A stretch of DNA of 64,000 nucleotides from Vavraia culicis subsp. floridensis (lineage: Eukaryota; Microsporidia; Pleistophoridae), in assembly GCF_000192795.1 (NCBI RefSeq), contig NW_007360623.1:10912-74911 (forward strand), in the 5' to 3' direction. The position numbers and the translations under genes are program-made. Below the pieces are notes generated by a model. The model worked only from the letters and a program-made list of their open reading frames with translations. It was not told the DNA's origin and made no database searches. This document shows positions 1-8,881 of this stretch, one piece after another (the stretch's first letter is position 1; every line of letters begins with the position of its first letter).

Positions 1-1
1 T

Positions 2-1453
2 CTTAGGGTTATAGGCGGGTTTGTGAATCTTGAAACTCTCTTACTTCCTAAAATAATTGAGTCTGAAACTGTGATAGCCCGAATATTTTCTATGAACGAC
101 GAAATTGGCAAGAAACTTACTAAGCTTGTCTATAACCGCTTTATTGAGAAGAGTGAATTCGTCTATCTGAAAAGATGCTCCGAGTCAGTGCATCAATCTC
201 TTATGTGGGATGATGAGGTGTCTATCAACACTTATAGTTCACGGCAATATAAGCGTTATATAACAACATTGAGGTTTGAAAAGGACGAGCATGGTCCATC
301 ATCTACACAAATAATTCTTGGTGAATTTCTCAGAGAATGTCCTCATTTGGAATGTATCGTATTGGTTAAGGAAGATTGGACTATTGTTCTGCCGAATCCG
401 GATGATTCTATTGATCGGAAACTCAAAATCAAGTTCATTGAAATGAAAATTAATTTACCGACAATTCGTCAGATCTGTGAATCTAAACTTGTGAACAAGA
501 TTGTACTCGAAAGAGTAGAAATCACATACACCGAGCCTGTAGAAACTACCATTTCTGATATACCCAAAGTAAGTTTAGAAAGTTTTATTTGCATTGGACT
601 AAGCTTACAAAATAAGGGATTTTATGATCTTCTTGAACAAATGCAGATTACAAAACTAAGATTTACAGAGTGCACTGTTGATGTCGAGTTACTAGATCGG
701 ATATTTAATAGTGAGCAAATGGCTAATTTGAACGAGCTTATGTTCCGTAAAAACGCATTGTGCAACGGTTCCCGGTTTGATATAAGCAAACTACGCAGCC
801 TGACCTCTATCAACATTATATGTGTGGCGTGCGAGCCCATTCATAACGAGGAAATGTCTCAAGTGTGCCAATTCCCTGTTGAAAGAAACTCTTCAAGCAA
901 TTATTTGCCTGAATTGGAGAACAGTATATATTGTACTATGTTAGATCTATCACTTCATGTTAATCTAACATCTTTGATGATCGATATATGTCCTCAGAAC
1001 TACTCTCTTTTCAAAAAACACGTGTTTAGGGCCGGTAATCTTAAACTCCTGACATTGCATGTTACTGATGTGTCTATCGATATCTCAAAGATTTTGGAAA
1101 GAAATAGCTCAATTGAGATTATGTACGTAGTTGGTTGTAAGAAAAGCCAAGTGCTTGTTACCCACCACAAAAGAGTGCGTTCGCAATGCAAAGAGCTAAG
1201 ACTGATGGCTTTTATCATCAATAATTCAGATATTTTTAAGTACATTGCTAAGCTTAGGCAGATCGAAAAACTTGATATAAGTCACTCATTACTGAGTGTT
1301 GAGCATAAAAAAATGGTTCGAGCATTTTATTTCCGTGTATCAGAAGTTAGGTTAAGCATTTACGTTAAATACGCAGATAAGTTGATTATAGCGTTGAAAA
1401 AATTAAATTTTGATGCAAAGAAGAACAGCGTGTCTTTCATAGTAGTTAATTAA
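2..1453 (+). CDS. Leucine-rich-repeat protein, 3' part (5' end outside window)
   Basis: The frame is open from the left edge to a TAA at 1451-1453, about 483 codons. The first in-window start-like codon is a GTG at 23, and the frame is open upstream of it, so the true start lies outside. The translation shows irregular leucine-rich repeats: LETLLLP near the edge, then LNELMFRKNAL, LTSINII, LKLLTLHV and IEKLDIS. They are spaced about 20-30 residues apart, and no transmembrane segment is seen in this part. Large families of LRR proteins are known in microsporidia and are thought to be secreted or surface proteins that meet the host. Function is therefore inferred only from the fold. The codons are AT-rich compared with the housekeeping genes. 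The gene resembles in style the LRR gene at the right edge but is not a close copy. Confidence 0.7.
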   Translation, partial: LRVIGGFVNLETLLLPKIIESETVIARIFSMNDEIGKKLTKLVYNRFIEKSEFVYLKRCSESVHQSLMWDDEVSINTYSSRQYKRYITTLRFEKDEHGPSSTQIILGEFLRECPHLECIVLVKEDWTIVLPNPDDSIDRKLKIKFIEMKINLPTIRQICESKLVNKIVLERVEITYTEPVETTISDIPKVSLESFICIGLSLQNKGFYDLLEQMQITKLRFTECTVDVELLDRIFNSEQMANLNELMFRKNALCNGSRFDISKLRSLTSINIICVACEPIHNEEMSQVCQFPVERNSSSNYLPELENSIYCTMLDLSLHVNLTSLMIDICPQNYSLFKKHVFRAGNLKLLTLHVTDVSIDISKILERNSSIEIMYVVGCKKSQVLVTHHKRVRSQCKELRLMAFIINNSDIFKYIAKLRQIEKLDISHSLLSVEHKKMVRAFYFRVSEVRLSIYVKYADKLIIALKKLNFDAKKNSVSFIVVN

Positions 1454-1907
1454 ACGGTAATTGAAGTAAACGGCGAAGTTTATTATTCATCATAAAAACA
1501 GAAATGGCACGGTTAATATATAAGTAAGTTGCAATTACAATTATATATTTTTGGGTATAGAGTGTTCATAGCTGTACACCGCAACATAGTTTTTGACATG
1601 TTCTAGGAAAAGCACTACGTTAATTTTATAAATATGTGCTTTAAGCGATACTTTTCCACTAATCCACATATAATTATGGTACGATAAAACATACTATTTC
1701 TGATTGCCCCTTACAGTATTTACTATACTATTTTTTATTTGTCTGAAGACAGAATGTATAAATAAAATCTTCTCCTCACCAAAATACTTTTATTTATTTC
1801 TCCATAAATTTGGTTGTCCAATTATGAAGTAAATACGAAATATGCTAGCCGCAATAATCTAAGCAAAGCGTTTTGGACAATTACTTATTCATAAAAAATC
1901 AAAACTT
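1454..1907. other. Convergent spacer, no gene seen
   Basis: AT-rich spacer between two genes whose 3' ends face each other. I see no tRNA, repeat or conserved ORF in it. Confidence 0.5.
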
Positions 1908-4900
1908 TTAATATATGCTTTTCAGCACACAATATACTTTTTCTATTACCTCTAAATCCTTGCACTTCAATAGCTCTATAATGCTTTTACCGACCATCAG
2001 TGTTGTTTCTCTATCCATTTTATCCAAAATATACATGATCTCATCTCTTTTGCACCTGTTGAACAAATGTTCATATTTTATCAAATCCACTAAATATTCG
2101 CATATTGCTTCCTTTATTCTCGTGCACAAATAGTCTGGTTTGATTTCGAAAAGATATTTGTAGGCATGGAACGATACGTTTATGTTGCTTTTCTTCACTT
2201 TCGAAAGGTGATAGAAGACTTGTAACGATTTACTATCTAATTTTTTGTGTTTCCTCAAAATTTCGTAGTATTTGGTGAGATAGCAGATAATTATTTTCTC
2301 CCTTTCTCTGTCACATCGTTTGCTTGGTATCTCATGTGATATGTTGAGGTTCACAGTGTTATTTTCGCCGTACATAGAGCTATGGCACGCAATGCTGGAC
2401 ATAAATCGCTCGCTTTCCAAACTATCAAATCCCTCTATCATTACTTCTGTGCTGTTTTCGATGAATGTCTCCAGATTGTCTTCCTCAATCCTCAAATTTT
2501 GTAGGATACCTGCTTTTTCCTCCCAGTTCATTTTTATCTTCATTAATTTGTTCAAACACTCTGTGCTGAATTGCGAGCCATCGTTTATTACTTCTATAAT
2601 TTTAGGATCTGGGAGCCAGTCCATATAGAACGGCAACACGATGTCCTGCGGAAGAGTCTTTGTAATCTGAAGAACCTCGTAGTTACGGAAGCGAGAGAGT
2701 GAGTGAAGGAGATCTGTTATCTCGCTCTTTTTGATCTTGATCCCTGCAATTGAGAACTCCGTCACTCGGTCGTTTTCCACGTTATGGTGCAGTTTCGTGG
2801 GCTGCTCCATCACACTACTTGGTTGCGCATCGATAGACTGTGAAATGCCTGGCGTATCGATGTGAATGTTTGAAAAGTCGTTCGTAGCGTCAGTCTCATT
2901 GGAGTTGAGGAAATTGAAAAAAAGCTTGAGCATTTTTTCATACACCTGATCCTTGTAACCCATGCCAACCTCTCTAACCATTCGTAAGTAACATACGAAC
3001 AGCACATAACTTGTTTTTCTATATTCAAGCATAAAATTGATCACGTTTTCACATATAAATGCACATTTCAAAAAAAGTTCGGACAGAAAAACAAAAAATG
3101 AGTCGCTAAGGTTTGTACTCTGGTGAAGATAAATGAAGTTGGTAAGTTCGGAAAAAGTAAATTTGACAGATTTTTCTTGGCGAGGCGAGAGCATGTTCGG
3201 AGTCAGATATGATGAGAGTAAGAACTTCTCATAAATTTGGTGGCTGTCAACCAAATCTTTCCGCACAAAGGTTCTTGATACTATTTTTTGCACATTACTT
3301 GTCTTTGCACCATCTTCAACACATGATTCTCCGTCATTTGTAAGATAATTGCTGTTATTCTCATTATTGTCCGAGCCATTAACGTTTTGAGCGGCGCTTA
3401 AGACATTCAAATTATTGTGGACGGCATCTTCACCAACTTCGGAATCATTTCTGTTTTCAAAACCGTTATATTCCTTTCTGAAGCATAGTCTTTCCATCCT
3501 ATTAACTACCTCGCCGATGCACTCGTCCGCAAGATCGCCCTCCACCATTCGTCCGTTCAGAACGCTGAACAGGATAGATATGGCCGTATCATACACATCG
3601 AGTCTTTCATCATTTATCAATGTGATCAGCGAATATAAGTACGTCGTATCATTGAGTTCGACGCTTCGTATCAGTTCTAATGCTGCTAATGCCAAGTTGA
3701 TGTTCTTATCCATTGCAACACCGAAGATAGATTTTATAAGACGGGTGCTCTGCTCTTTTTTGGAGATGATGCCCAGTATTTTGAGTTTCAAGGAGTTGTT
3801 AGTGCTGTTTGCCAGGCATGTGAAAATGAAATCGAGATTCTTAAACACTTTTATCTTGATCAGTTGATAAACAATCTTAAGAATGAGGTTATTATTGTCT
3901 ATTGAGACAGAGGAATTGTTTTCATTGGCAGAATCTGCTTCATCGTCACTTCTTTCTGTGTAGTCACTTTTCAAGCACTTTTGAGCGGTCAGATCCAATG
4001 ACTCGCCTGCCGGCTGTAAACGCCTCGTTAGGTAATCCACGATGACATCCTCGTTATCATTTTTGCGGTAATATTCCAAAACTACGCTTTCACATTCGTA
4101 CAGTTCCAGTTTGAACAGGATGTTGCGGAAATCACTTTCACACAGGTTTTTAAAGGTAGCAAAGTACATCTCCTTGACAAACCGGTTATTGTAGAGTATG
4201 AAGTTCGAAAGATCAACGATGTGCTTCGTGAACAAAGCAAGAACATGCGCATCCGACAGGTTGTTTATCACGATTGGCCATGAGGTGTTCAATTGTAGGG
4301 GCGATATGAGATCAATCGTTTCTTTGGGAAATGCTTTGACGAAAAAGAGGAGTAGCGGATTTATCAGTGCGACATCATCATCATTTTTGTTCTGTCCCAG
4401 GCATATGTCACCAGATACTTTGTTTTCCTCATTGTCCTGGGTCAAAGTTTCTGCAGCATCTATTTCATAATCCTCGTGCCACTCCTCGGTATTCTCCTCA
4501 TCGTCACTCTTGTTGTGATCGTGTTCTATATCCAATGATGCAAGTGAACATCCCTCTTCGGCATTATCTGCTTCGTTTCCACCATCAAGTTTTACATTCT
4601 CATATCTGCCTTCATTGGTCAGGTCGCTTGCATAGCTACCGCCTACGTTTTCGTTGAACCGCTTAAAATCAATTTTGTTCTTCTTTTGGCTATCCAGCAA
4701 ACAGCTCTTGATCACAACTCCAACAATACTCACCACATACGTATCATAGCAACTTTTTTCGTACTTCTCGGCAAGCAGCTCAACGTAATTGGTGGTGTTC
4801 GCGCGGTATTTCTGGCACACCGTGTAAATGAAAATGAATCGCAAGGTGTTTATCGGCGAGTTCGCAAAGGTGATGTTTTTGATGCACGGCTCAAGCAATT

Positions 4901-5657
4901 TTATAACGTCATCATTGTCTTTGAGAATGTGCTGGTTCAGTTTTACCACCTGGTCATCCATGTTCTGTATCGTTTGGCCGTTCTTGTTGATACTGTGTCT
5001 GTTGCACCCCAAGAATGCCGAAAGTATTATCTCCTCGTTTTTATCGTAGTACATCATAAAATAGTCTATATCAACTTTAAACTTGTTCCTTTCATCGATA
5101 AGGCTCATAGCCTCTTTCTTATAGTCCCAATCATCGCTTTCAAAACGTAAGTTGACCGGCTTGTCGATGTATGCAATCACTTCTTTCAGAAGTTTCAGGT
5201 TGAAAACATTTTTTTCGTCCAACAGATCGATGATAGCCGGTAAATCATCCGTTCTCTCGTCCCTTATTGTTGTAATCATCTGTATTGTCGTTGCCTGTGC
5301 GATTGTTGCCACCTCTCTTTCGTGCTTTCTGTTGCATATCGCCAGGTTGAACACAAAGAGCTTCTTCAGCTGCTCGTTGTTCAGAAAGGGCAGCATATAC
5401 AGCGTTGTGCTCAGCGCCTTTATAACCAGCATAGAAGGCTTCAACGAATAGTAAAGATCTAAAACTTCGTCGTATTCTGTGCACTGATTGTGCGTTATAA
5501 TGCTATGCAACACGTCCATAAATACTATATTGTACTTCTTTTTGGTCTTTATGATGTTAATCACGTTTCCTGTAAAATTCTGTGCGTCCGCCTCCAAACC
5601 TAATTTCTTGAGGTATGGCTCAACCTTTTTCAGTTGTGTAGCAATAAAATCCGACAT
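1908..5657 (-). CDS. Large helical (HEAT/ARM-like) protein of unknown function, 1249 aa
   Basis: I do not recognise this gene with certainty. The ORF extends to an ATG at 5735, but the ATG at 5657 (MSDFIATQL) is preferred. It lies 2 nt after a CCC motif and 27 nt after a TATA-like TATATAA. The protein is almost entirely leucine/isoleucine-rich helices typical of alpha-solenoids. It is interrupted by acidic low-complexity loops, for example a D/E-rich stretch around residues 400-430 and Asn-rich stretches later. Residues about 85-145 (a VIKALSTTLYMLP segment, then a TIAQATTIQMI segment) loosely recall the N-terminal DCB region of Sec7/Mon2 trafficking proteins, but no Sec7 domain is visible. 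Condensin- or cohesin-type HEAT proteins are an alternative. The length and clean reading frame make it a real gene; the function is open. Confidence 0.55.
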   Translation of the reverse strand: MSDFIATQLKKVEPYLKKLGLEADAQNFTGNVINIIKTKKKYNIVFMDVLHSIITHNQCTEYDEVLDLYYSLKPSMLVIKALSTTLYMLPFLNNEQLKKLFVFNLAICNRKHEREVATIAQATTIQMITTIRDERTDDLPAIIDLLDEKNVFNLKLLKEVIAYIDKPVNLRFESDDWDYKKEAMSLIDERNKFKVDIDYFMMYYDKNEEIILSAFLGCNRHSINKNGQTIQNMDDQVVKLNQHILKDNDDVIKLLEPCIKNITFANSPINTLRFIFIYTVCQKYRANTTNYVELLAEKYEKSCYDTYVVSIVGVVIKSCLLDSQKKNKIDFKRFNENVGGSYASDLTNEGRYENVKLDGGNEADNAEEGCSLASLDIEHDHNKSDDEENTEEWHEDYEIDAAETLTQDNEENKVSGDICLGQNKNDDDVALINPLLLFFVKAFPKETIDLISPLQLNTSWPIVINNLSDAHVLALFTKHIVDLSNFILYNNRFVKEMYFATFKNLCESDFRNILFKLELYECESVVLEYYRKNDNEDVIVDYLTRRLQPAGESLDLTAQKCLKSDYTERSDDEADSANENNSSVSIDNNNLILKIVYQLIKIKVFKNLDFIFTCLANSTNNSLKLKILGIISKKEQSTRLIKSIFGVAMDKNINLALAALELIRSVELNDTTYLYSLITLINDERLDVYDTAISILFSVLNGRMVEGDLADECIGEVVNRMERLCFRKEYNGFENRNDSEVGEDAVHNNLNVLSAAQNVNGSDNNENNSNYLTNDGESCVEDGAKTSNVQKIVSRTFVRKDLVDSHQIYEKFLLSSYLTPNMLSPRQEKSVKFTFSELTNFIYLHQSTNLSDSFFVFLSELFLKCAFICENVINFMLEYRKTSYVLFVCYLRMVREVGMGYKDQVYEKMLKLFFNFLNSNETDATNDFSNIHIDTPGISQSIDAQPSSVMEQPTKLHHNVENDRVTEFSIAGIKIKKSEITDLLHSLSRFRNYEVLQITKTLPQDIVLPFYMDWLPDPKIIEVINDGSQFSTECLNKLMKIKMNWEEKAGILQNLRIEEDNLETFIENSTEVMIEGFDSLESERFMSSIACHSSMYGENNTVNLNISHEIPSKRCDREREKIIICYLTKYYEILRKHKKLDSKSLQVFYHLSKVKKSNINVSFHAYKYLFEIKPDYLCTRIKEAICEYLVDLIKYEHLFNRCKRDEIMYILDKMDRETTLMVGKSIIELLKCKDLEVIEKVYCVLKSIY

Positions 5658-5659
5658 AA

Positions 5660-5690
5660 GGGTGAGGTGGACGAAGCGAAATCTATATAA
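5660..5690 (-). promoter_or_regulatory. CCC motif plus TATA-like box for the 1249-aa gene
   Basis: On the minus strand TATATAA (5690-5684) is followed by CCC (5662-5660), 2 nt before the chosen ATG. This matches the short-leader microsporidian promoter layout and decides the start. Confidence 0.55.
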
Positions 5691-6887
5691 ATGATGAAAT
5701 GAAACGCATTTTGTTTCAGAATGTTTGATAGTCATTTTGATAAGCAGAGTTTTACCAATTAAAAAATAAACACGATAGCACGAACACCACTCCTGCTACG
5801 CTGAGAATGTTATCACGTTAAACGACAGTTGTTGATAATTTAGAATTTATAAGCACCACTCGAACGAAACGGTTAGTCGTATTAAATAGCGCCAACAAAT
5901 TTACTAACACGTAAAAACAAATTCGCGATGGTGCTGATATCATCATTCACACGTAAGACTTTCATTAAAACAATTCTTATAATAGTATTTTATTCGTATG
6001 GTATTTAAGTATCGGAATCACAGTTCTACGCTTGGTATTTTTTTGCTAAGCCACAGTACCTTTTAATAGCGGGTAATTACGGGACAAGTAGCCGAAGCAC
6101 TTCATTATTGCTAGGGTTAATTAATTATTTTAATTTATGTGTGCAGTGCACGTCACATTTGAGTACCTAATTTATTCCTAGAAAAGTTAATGTCCTACGG
6201 AGATGCATGGCATGCCACATACTTTTATAGAGAATGAACCGTAATTTGTGCCCGTTAACACTTCATTGCACCTTGTTGTACCAAATTCGCTATACCGCTT
6301 TGCTCGCATGTCATATACCGACCGCAGGAGAACAGACAGTCTAAATTACTCATCACATGAAAATATCTTAACTTGTTCTTATGGTTTGTACATCACTTAA
6401 CACATTTTATGTGTGATATTCTCCGTTCATACGCCGTTTAGTGCCAACAAATCGCTAAACGCTTCATAATACCGTTTCGACCCGTTTAATGTTCAAATTA
6501 ACTGTTCAATGAGTTATGAAGAGAATTTGGCACATAAATGTTTGCAAGACAGTTAAATGCACTGTTCAATCCAACATTCGATCATTTAGCTTAGTTTACT
6601 TTTGCTTGATTCGTACTCCTTGCACAGAAAAGTGTTCACATTCGTTGTGTAATTCAATTAAAGCGTTACAAACGAAAGCAAACAAATTCTGTTTGGTTCT
6701 GTGACCGGGATGATTATATTAAAAAATTTTGATTAGTTGCTCGGCAGAATGAGTAAAAAACTGTTTGGTACATCGTGAATATCCCAGGACCGTAAAAAAA
6801 CATAAAACAGCCTGATCTGCCGCAAGCAATCATATTAGATCAAACAAACAAAGTACCTTTATTAAGCACCGTTGCATTTTTTGCAGA
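5691..6887. other. Divergent promoter spacer
   Basis: About 1.2 kb between two divergently transcribed genes. It is AT-rich, and apart from the promoter motifs at its ends I see no gene or clear repeat. Confidence 0.45.
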
Positions 6888-6890
6888 CCC
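6888..6890 (+). promoter_or_regulatory. CCC motif of the uridine kinase gene
   Basis: CCC lies 5 nt before the ATG at 6896. It supports that ATG over the in-frame TTG at 6872. Confidence 0.5.
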
Positions 6891-6895
6891 TCTGT

Positions 6896-7759
6896 ATGAA
6901 AGAAAAGAAAAACGCAGTTGCTGATGACGTTGCTTACGTGGTAAGACATCGACTGAACAACCGCATAAAGGTGATAGCGATACACGGTGCAAGTACATCC
7001 GGCAAGACCACCTTTGCGAACAACCTGTACGCATCTCTGAAGGGACATGTTCCCACGTTCATACTCCACATGGACGGCTACTTCAAATCATTCACTGGGT
7101 CGGACGTAACAAAGTACGACTTTGATAATCCTGGATCGGTTGATTGGGACAAGGTGCACGGTGTGCTGCGCGCAATACACGACGGAGAGAAGTTCATACC
7201 AACGTACCAGTACTCGTTCGTGAGCAGAAAATCATCTGGTCCAACGATGGTGTGCAATAATTCTCCAGAGGTGCTCATAATTGAGGGAATATACGCTCTG
7301 AACCTCTTCAACAAATCGGTGTTTAATATAAATGCCTTTGATCCCTATGACTCGTCAAAAGAGGGCTACATGCCGAACGAGAATGAATATCCTGATTTTG
7401 GTGTGCTCAAGATCAGGCTGAACATCTGCAAAAATAGGATGGAGCATACGAGGGTATGCAGGGATGTGCTTGAAAGAGACCGTGGTTACTTGGAATCATC
7501 GTTGCAGTTTAGCTCGCAGGTGTGGCCGGCAACGACACGGTGGGTGTATTCCAGTGTGTTCAAAAGTAACATTGACCTGGTGCACGGGTCGTTCAACAAC
7601 AGCAACTACAAGACGCTCTTCAAAAGCATCACCGACTGTTTAACTGGAAGCTCCTTGTACCACTCTGAGCTGGTGAACGAATTTAATGCGGTTGACTGTT
7701 CCAAAGAATGTATTAATAAGAGTAACAGCGATTTGACACTGTACGATCCGCCTCTATGA
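6896..7759 (+). CDS. Uridine kinase-like P-loop kinase, 287 aa
   Basis: Uridine/cytidine kinases phosphorylate pyrimidine nucleosides with ATP or GTP in the salvage pathway, which suits a parasite living on host nucleosides. The protein has the family's order of motifs. The P-loop GASTSGKTT is at residues 31-39, followed by an aspartate-containing HMDGYF. Next come YDFDNPGSVDW (the family's FDHP-like element), YQYSF, and the Walker-B-like VLIIEGIYAL. An Arg-rich CRDVLERDRGY lid follows. Near the C-terminus, WPATTRWVYSSVFKSNIDLV corresponds to the family's region before the final helix. The start is the ATG just after a CCC motif; the frame is open upstream only to non-ATG codons. Substrate preference (uridine versus a related phosphoribulokinase-type reaction) is inferred from these motifs. 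A stretch around residues 140-165 looks lineage-specific. Confidence 0.82.
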   Translation: MKEKKNAVADDVAYVVRHRLNNRIKVIAIHGASTSGKTTFANNLYASLKGHVPTFILHMDGYFKSFTGSDVTKYDFDNPGSVDWDKVHGVLRAIHDGEKFIPTYQYSFVSRKSSGPTMVCNNSPEVLIIEGIYALNLFNKSVFNINAFDPYDSSKEGYMPNENEYPDFGVLKIRLNICKNRMEHTRVCRDVLERDRGYLESSLQFSSQVWPATTRWVYSSVFKSNIDLVHGSFNNSNYKTLFKSITDCLTGSSLYHSELVNEFNAVDCSKECINKSNSDLTLYDPPL

Positions 7760-8881
7760 GCAATTTGGATCGCTTTACGGGTATTTTAAGTAAAGAAATG
7801 CTTAGGCATCTTTTGCTCTCTTTATCGTGAAGCGTGCTCGCTTGCTCTCGGCCGTGCTGGTCCGTTTGTGAACGAGCAGATCGTTACAGTAGATCAAACT
7901 ATTATTTCTCCGTTTGGAGACGGAGATTCACGGTTTGTATCAGTTCTCGTTGTTTTATGATTCTTCAGCGTGAAAGAGTTTTATTAAACCTTCCTACCTA
8001 ATACATCACCTGCCGTGCATCAATATCTAAGCACTACTTCTTCTCATCGATAGCGGTGAACCTGTAAGCCATTTCTTGGCTCACCCATCGAGGCTATCGG
8101 TCTTTACTTTCCAGGAGCAACAACCGGTACATCCACGCTGGTATTGGAGGTAAACTTTCACCGTTTGTGCTAAAAGGCAATTAATTTTTGTTTTGACGAT
8201 GGCTTAATGTACCACTTGCCCCGCACACACCTATTCCGTAAAACGTGCTTCCTGAAAACCTGCACAAGCTGAGCCCTTGGCTATCGGCCCCTGCAGCCTG
8301 TTTGTACAACCATAGAATGGCTGACAACACCACTCCTTGAGAGATACCAATGTTCGTGGTTAGCGCCAGCACATATCTTAGGACTGCTCCCAATGGATTT
8401 AAACCTCTGGTAGAGCCTGTCTTTTAACACCCGCTACGAGGAACTGGCACCTCCCTATCTTTGAACGGCCCCTTCGGCCTTGTACTACACGGAGAGGTTG
8501 CACAGCTCCACCAAACTTGCTTCAGCAAAGACATACGCGCAACTCTCACGTAAGACAACGAGGAGACATAAAACTTTGCATTATTGCTTATTTATCGTTG
8601 CGACCTATTTGCAGTTCTCTGCCAAGCATGTACTGATCGAACTATCTTCTCACAGCGGGTTCGATCTCCAACTCCAGAAACGAGGTGCATACTAACCCGT
8701 CCAATCGACCATTTCAGATCTTAAAGCAAGTTAGCGATGCCAAACCAAATACTGCCGCCTCTTTTCTGCGTAAGGATTCTAAGAAGGCTCTCAAGTGCAG
8801 CTACGAGAAGAAACGTTATAAAAAAATAGCAGGGGCCATAAACATGGACAGTATACTTATAATTTACTTCACCAACTCTTA
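7760..8881. other. GC-richer convergent spacer, function unknown
   Basis: About 1.1 kb between convergent genes. It looks clearly less AT-rich than most spacers here but has no convincing ORF. It contains the stem-loop listed at 8048-8099. I compared it by eye with tRNA, 5S, SRP and RNase P motifs and found no convincing match. Confidence 0.4.
8048..8099. repeat. Imperfect inverted repeat / long stem-loop
   Basis: CGATAGC (8048-8054) pairs with GCTATCG (8093-8099). Inside it GGTG (8055-8058) pairs with CACC (8082-8085), and AGCCA (8067-8071) pairs with TGGCT (8077-8081) around a TTTCT loop. The three stems are nested with two one-sided internal loops. This is visible pairing only; no family is recognised and the transcribed strand is unknown. 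Confidence 0.4.

Noticed and set aside
8050..8100. GGTG...CCTGTAAGCC similarity to the Alu domain of SRP RNA
   Set aside because: The actual pairing is one nested stem-loop rather than the two adjacent SRP hairpins, and no helix 8 GGAAAC/GGAGCA motif lies nearby.
8653..8675. GGGTTCGATCTCC, similar to a tRNA T-loop
   Set aside because: The flanking bases do not form a T-stem, and no acceptor or anticodon arm can be found.
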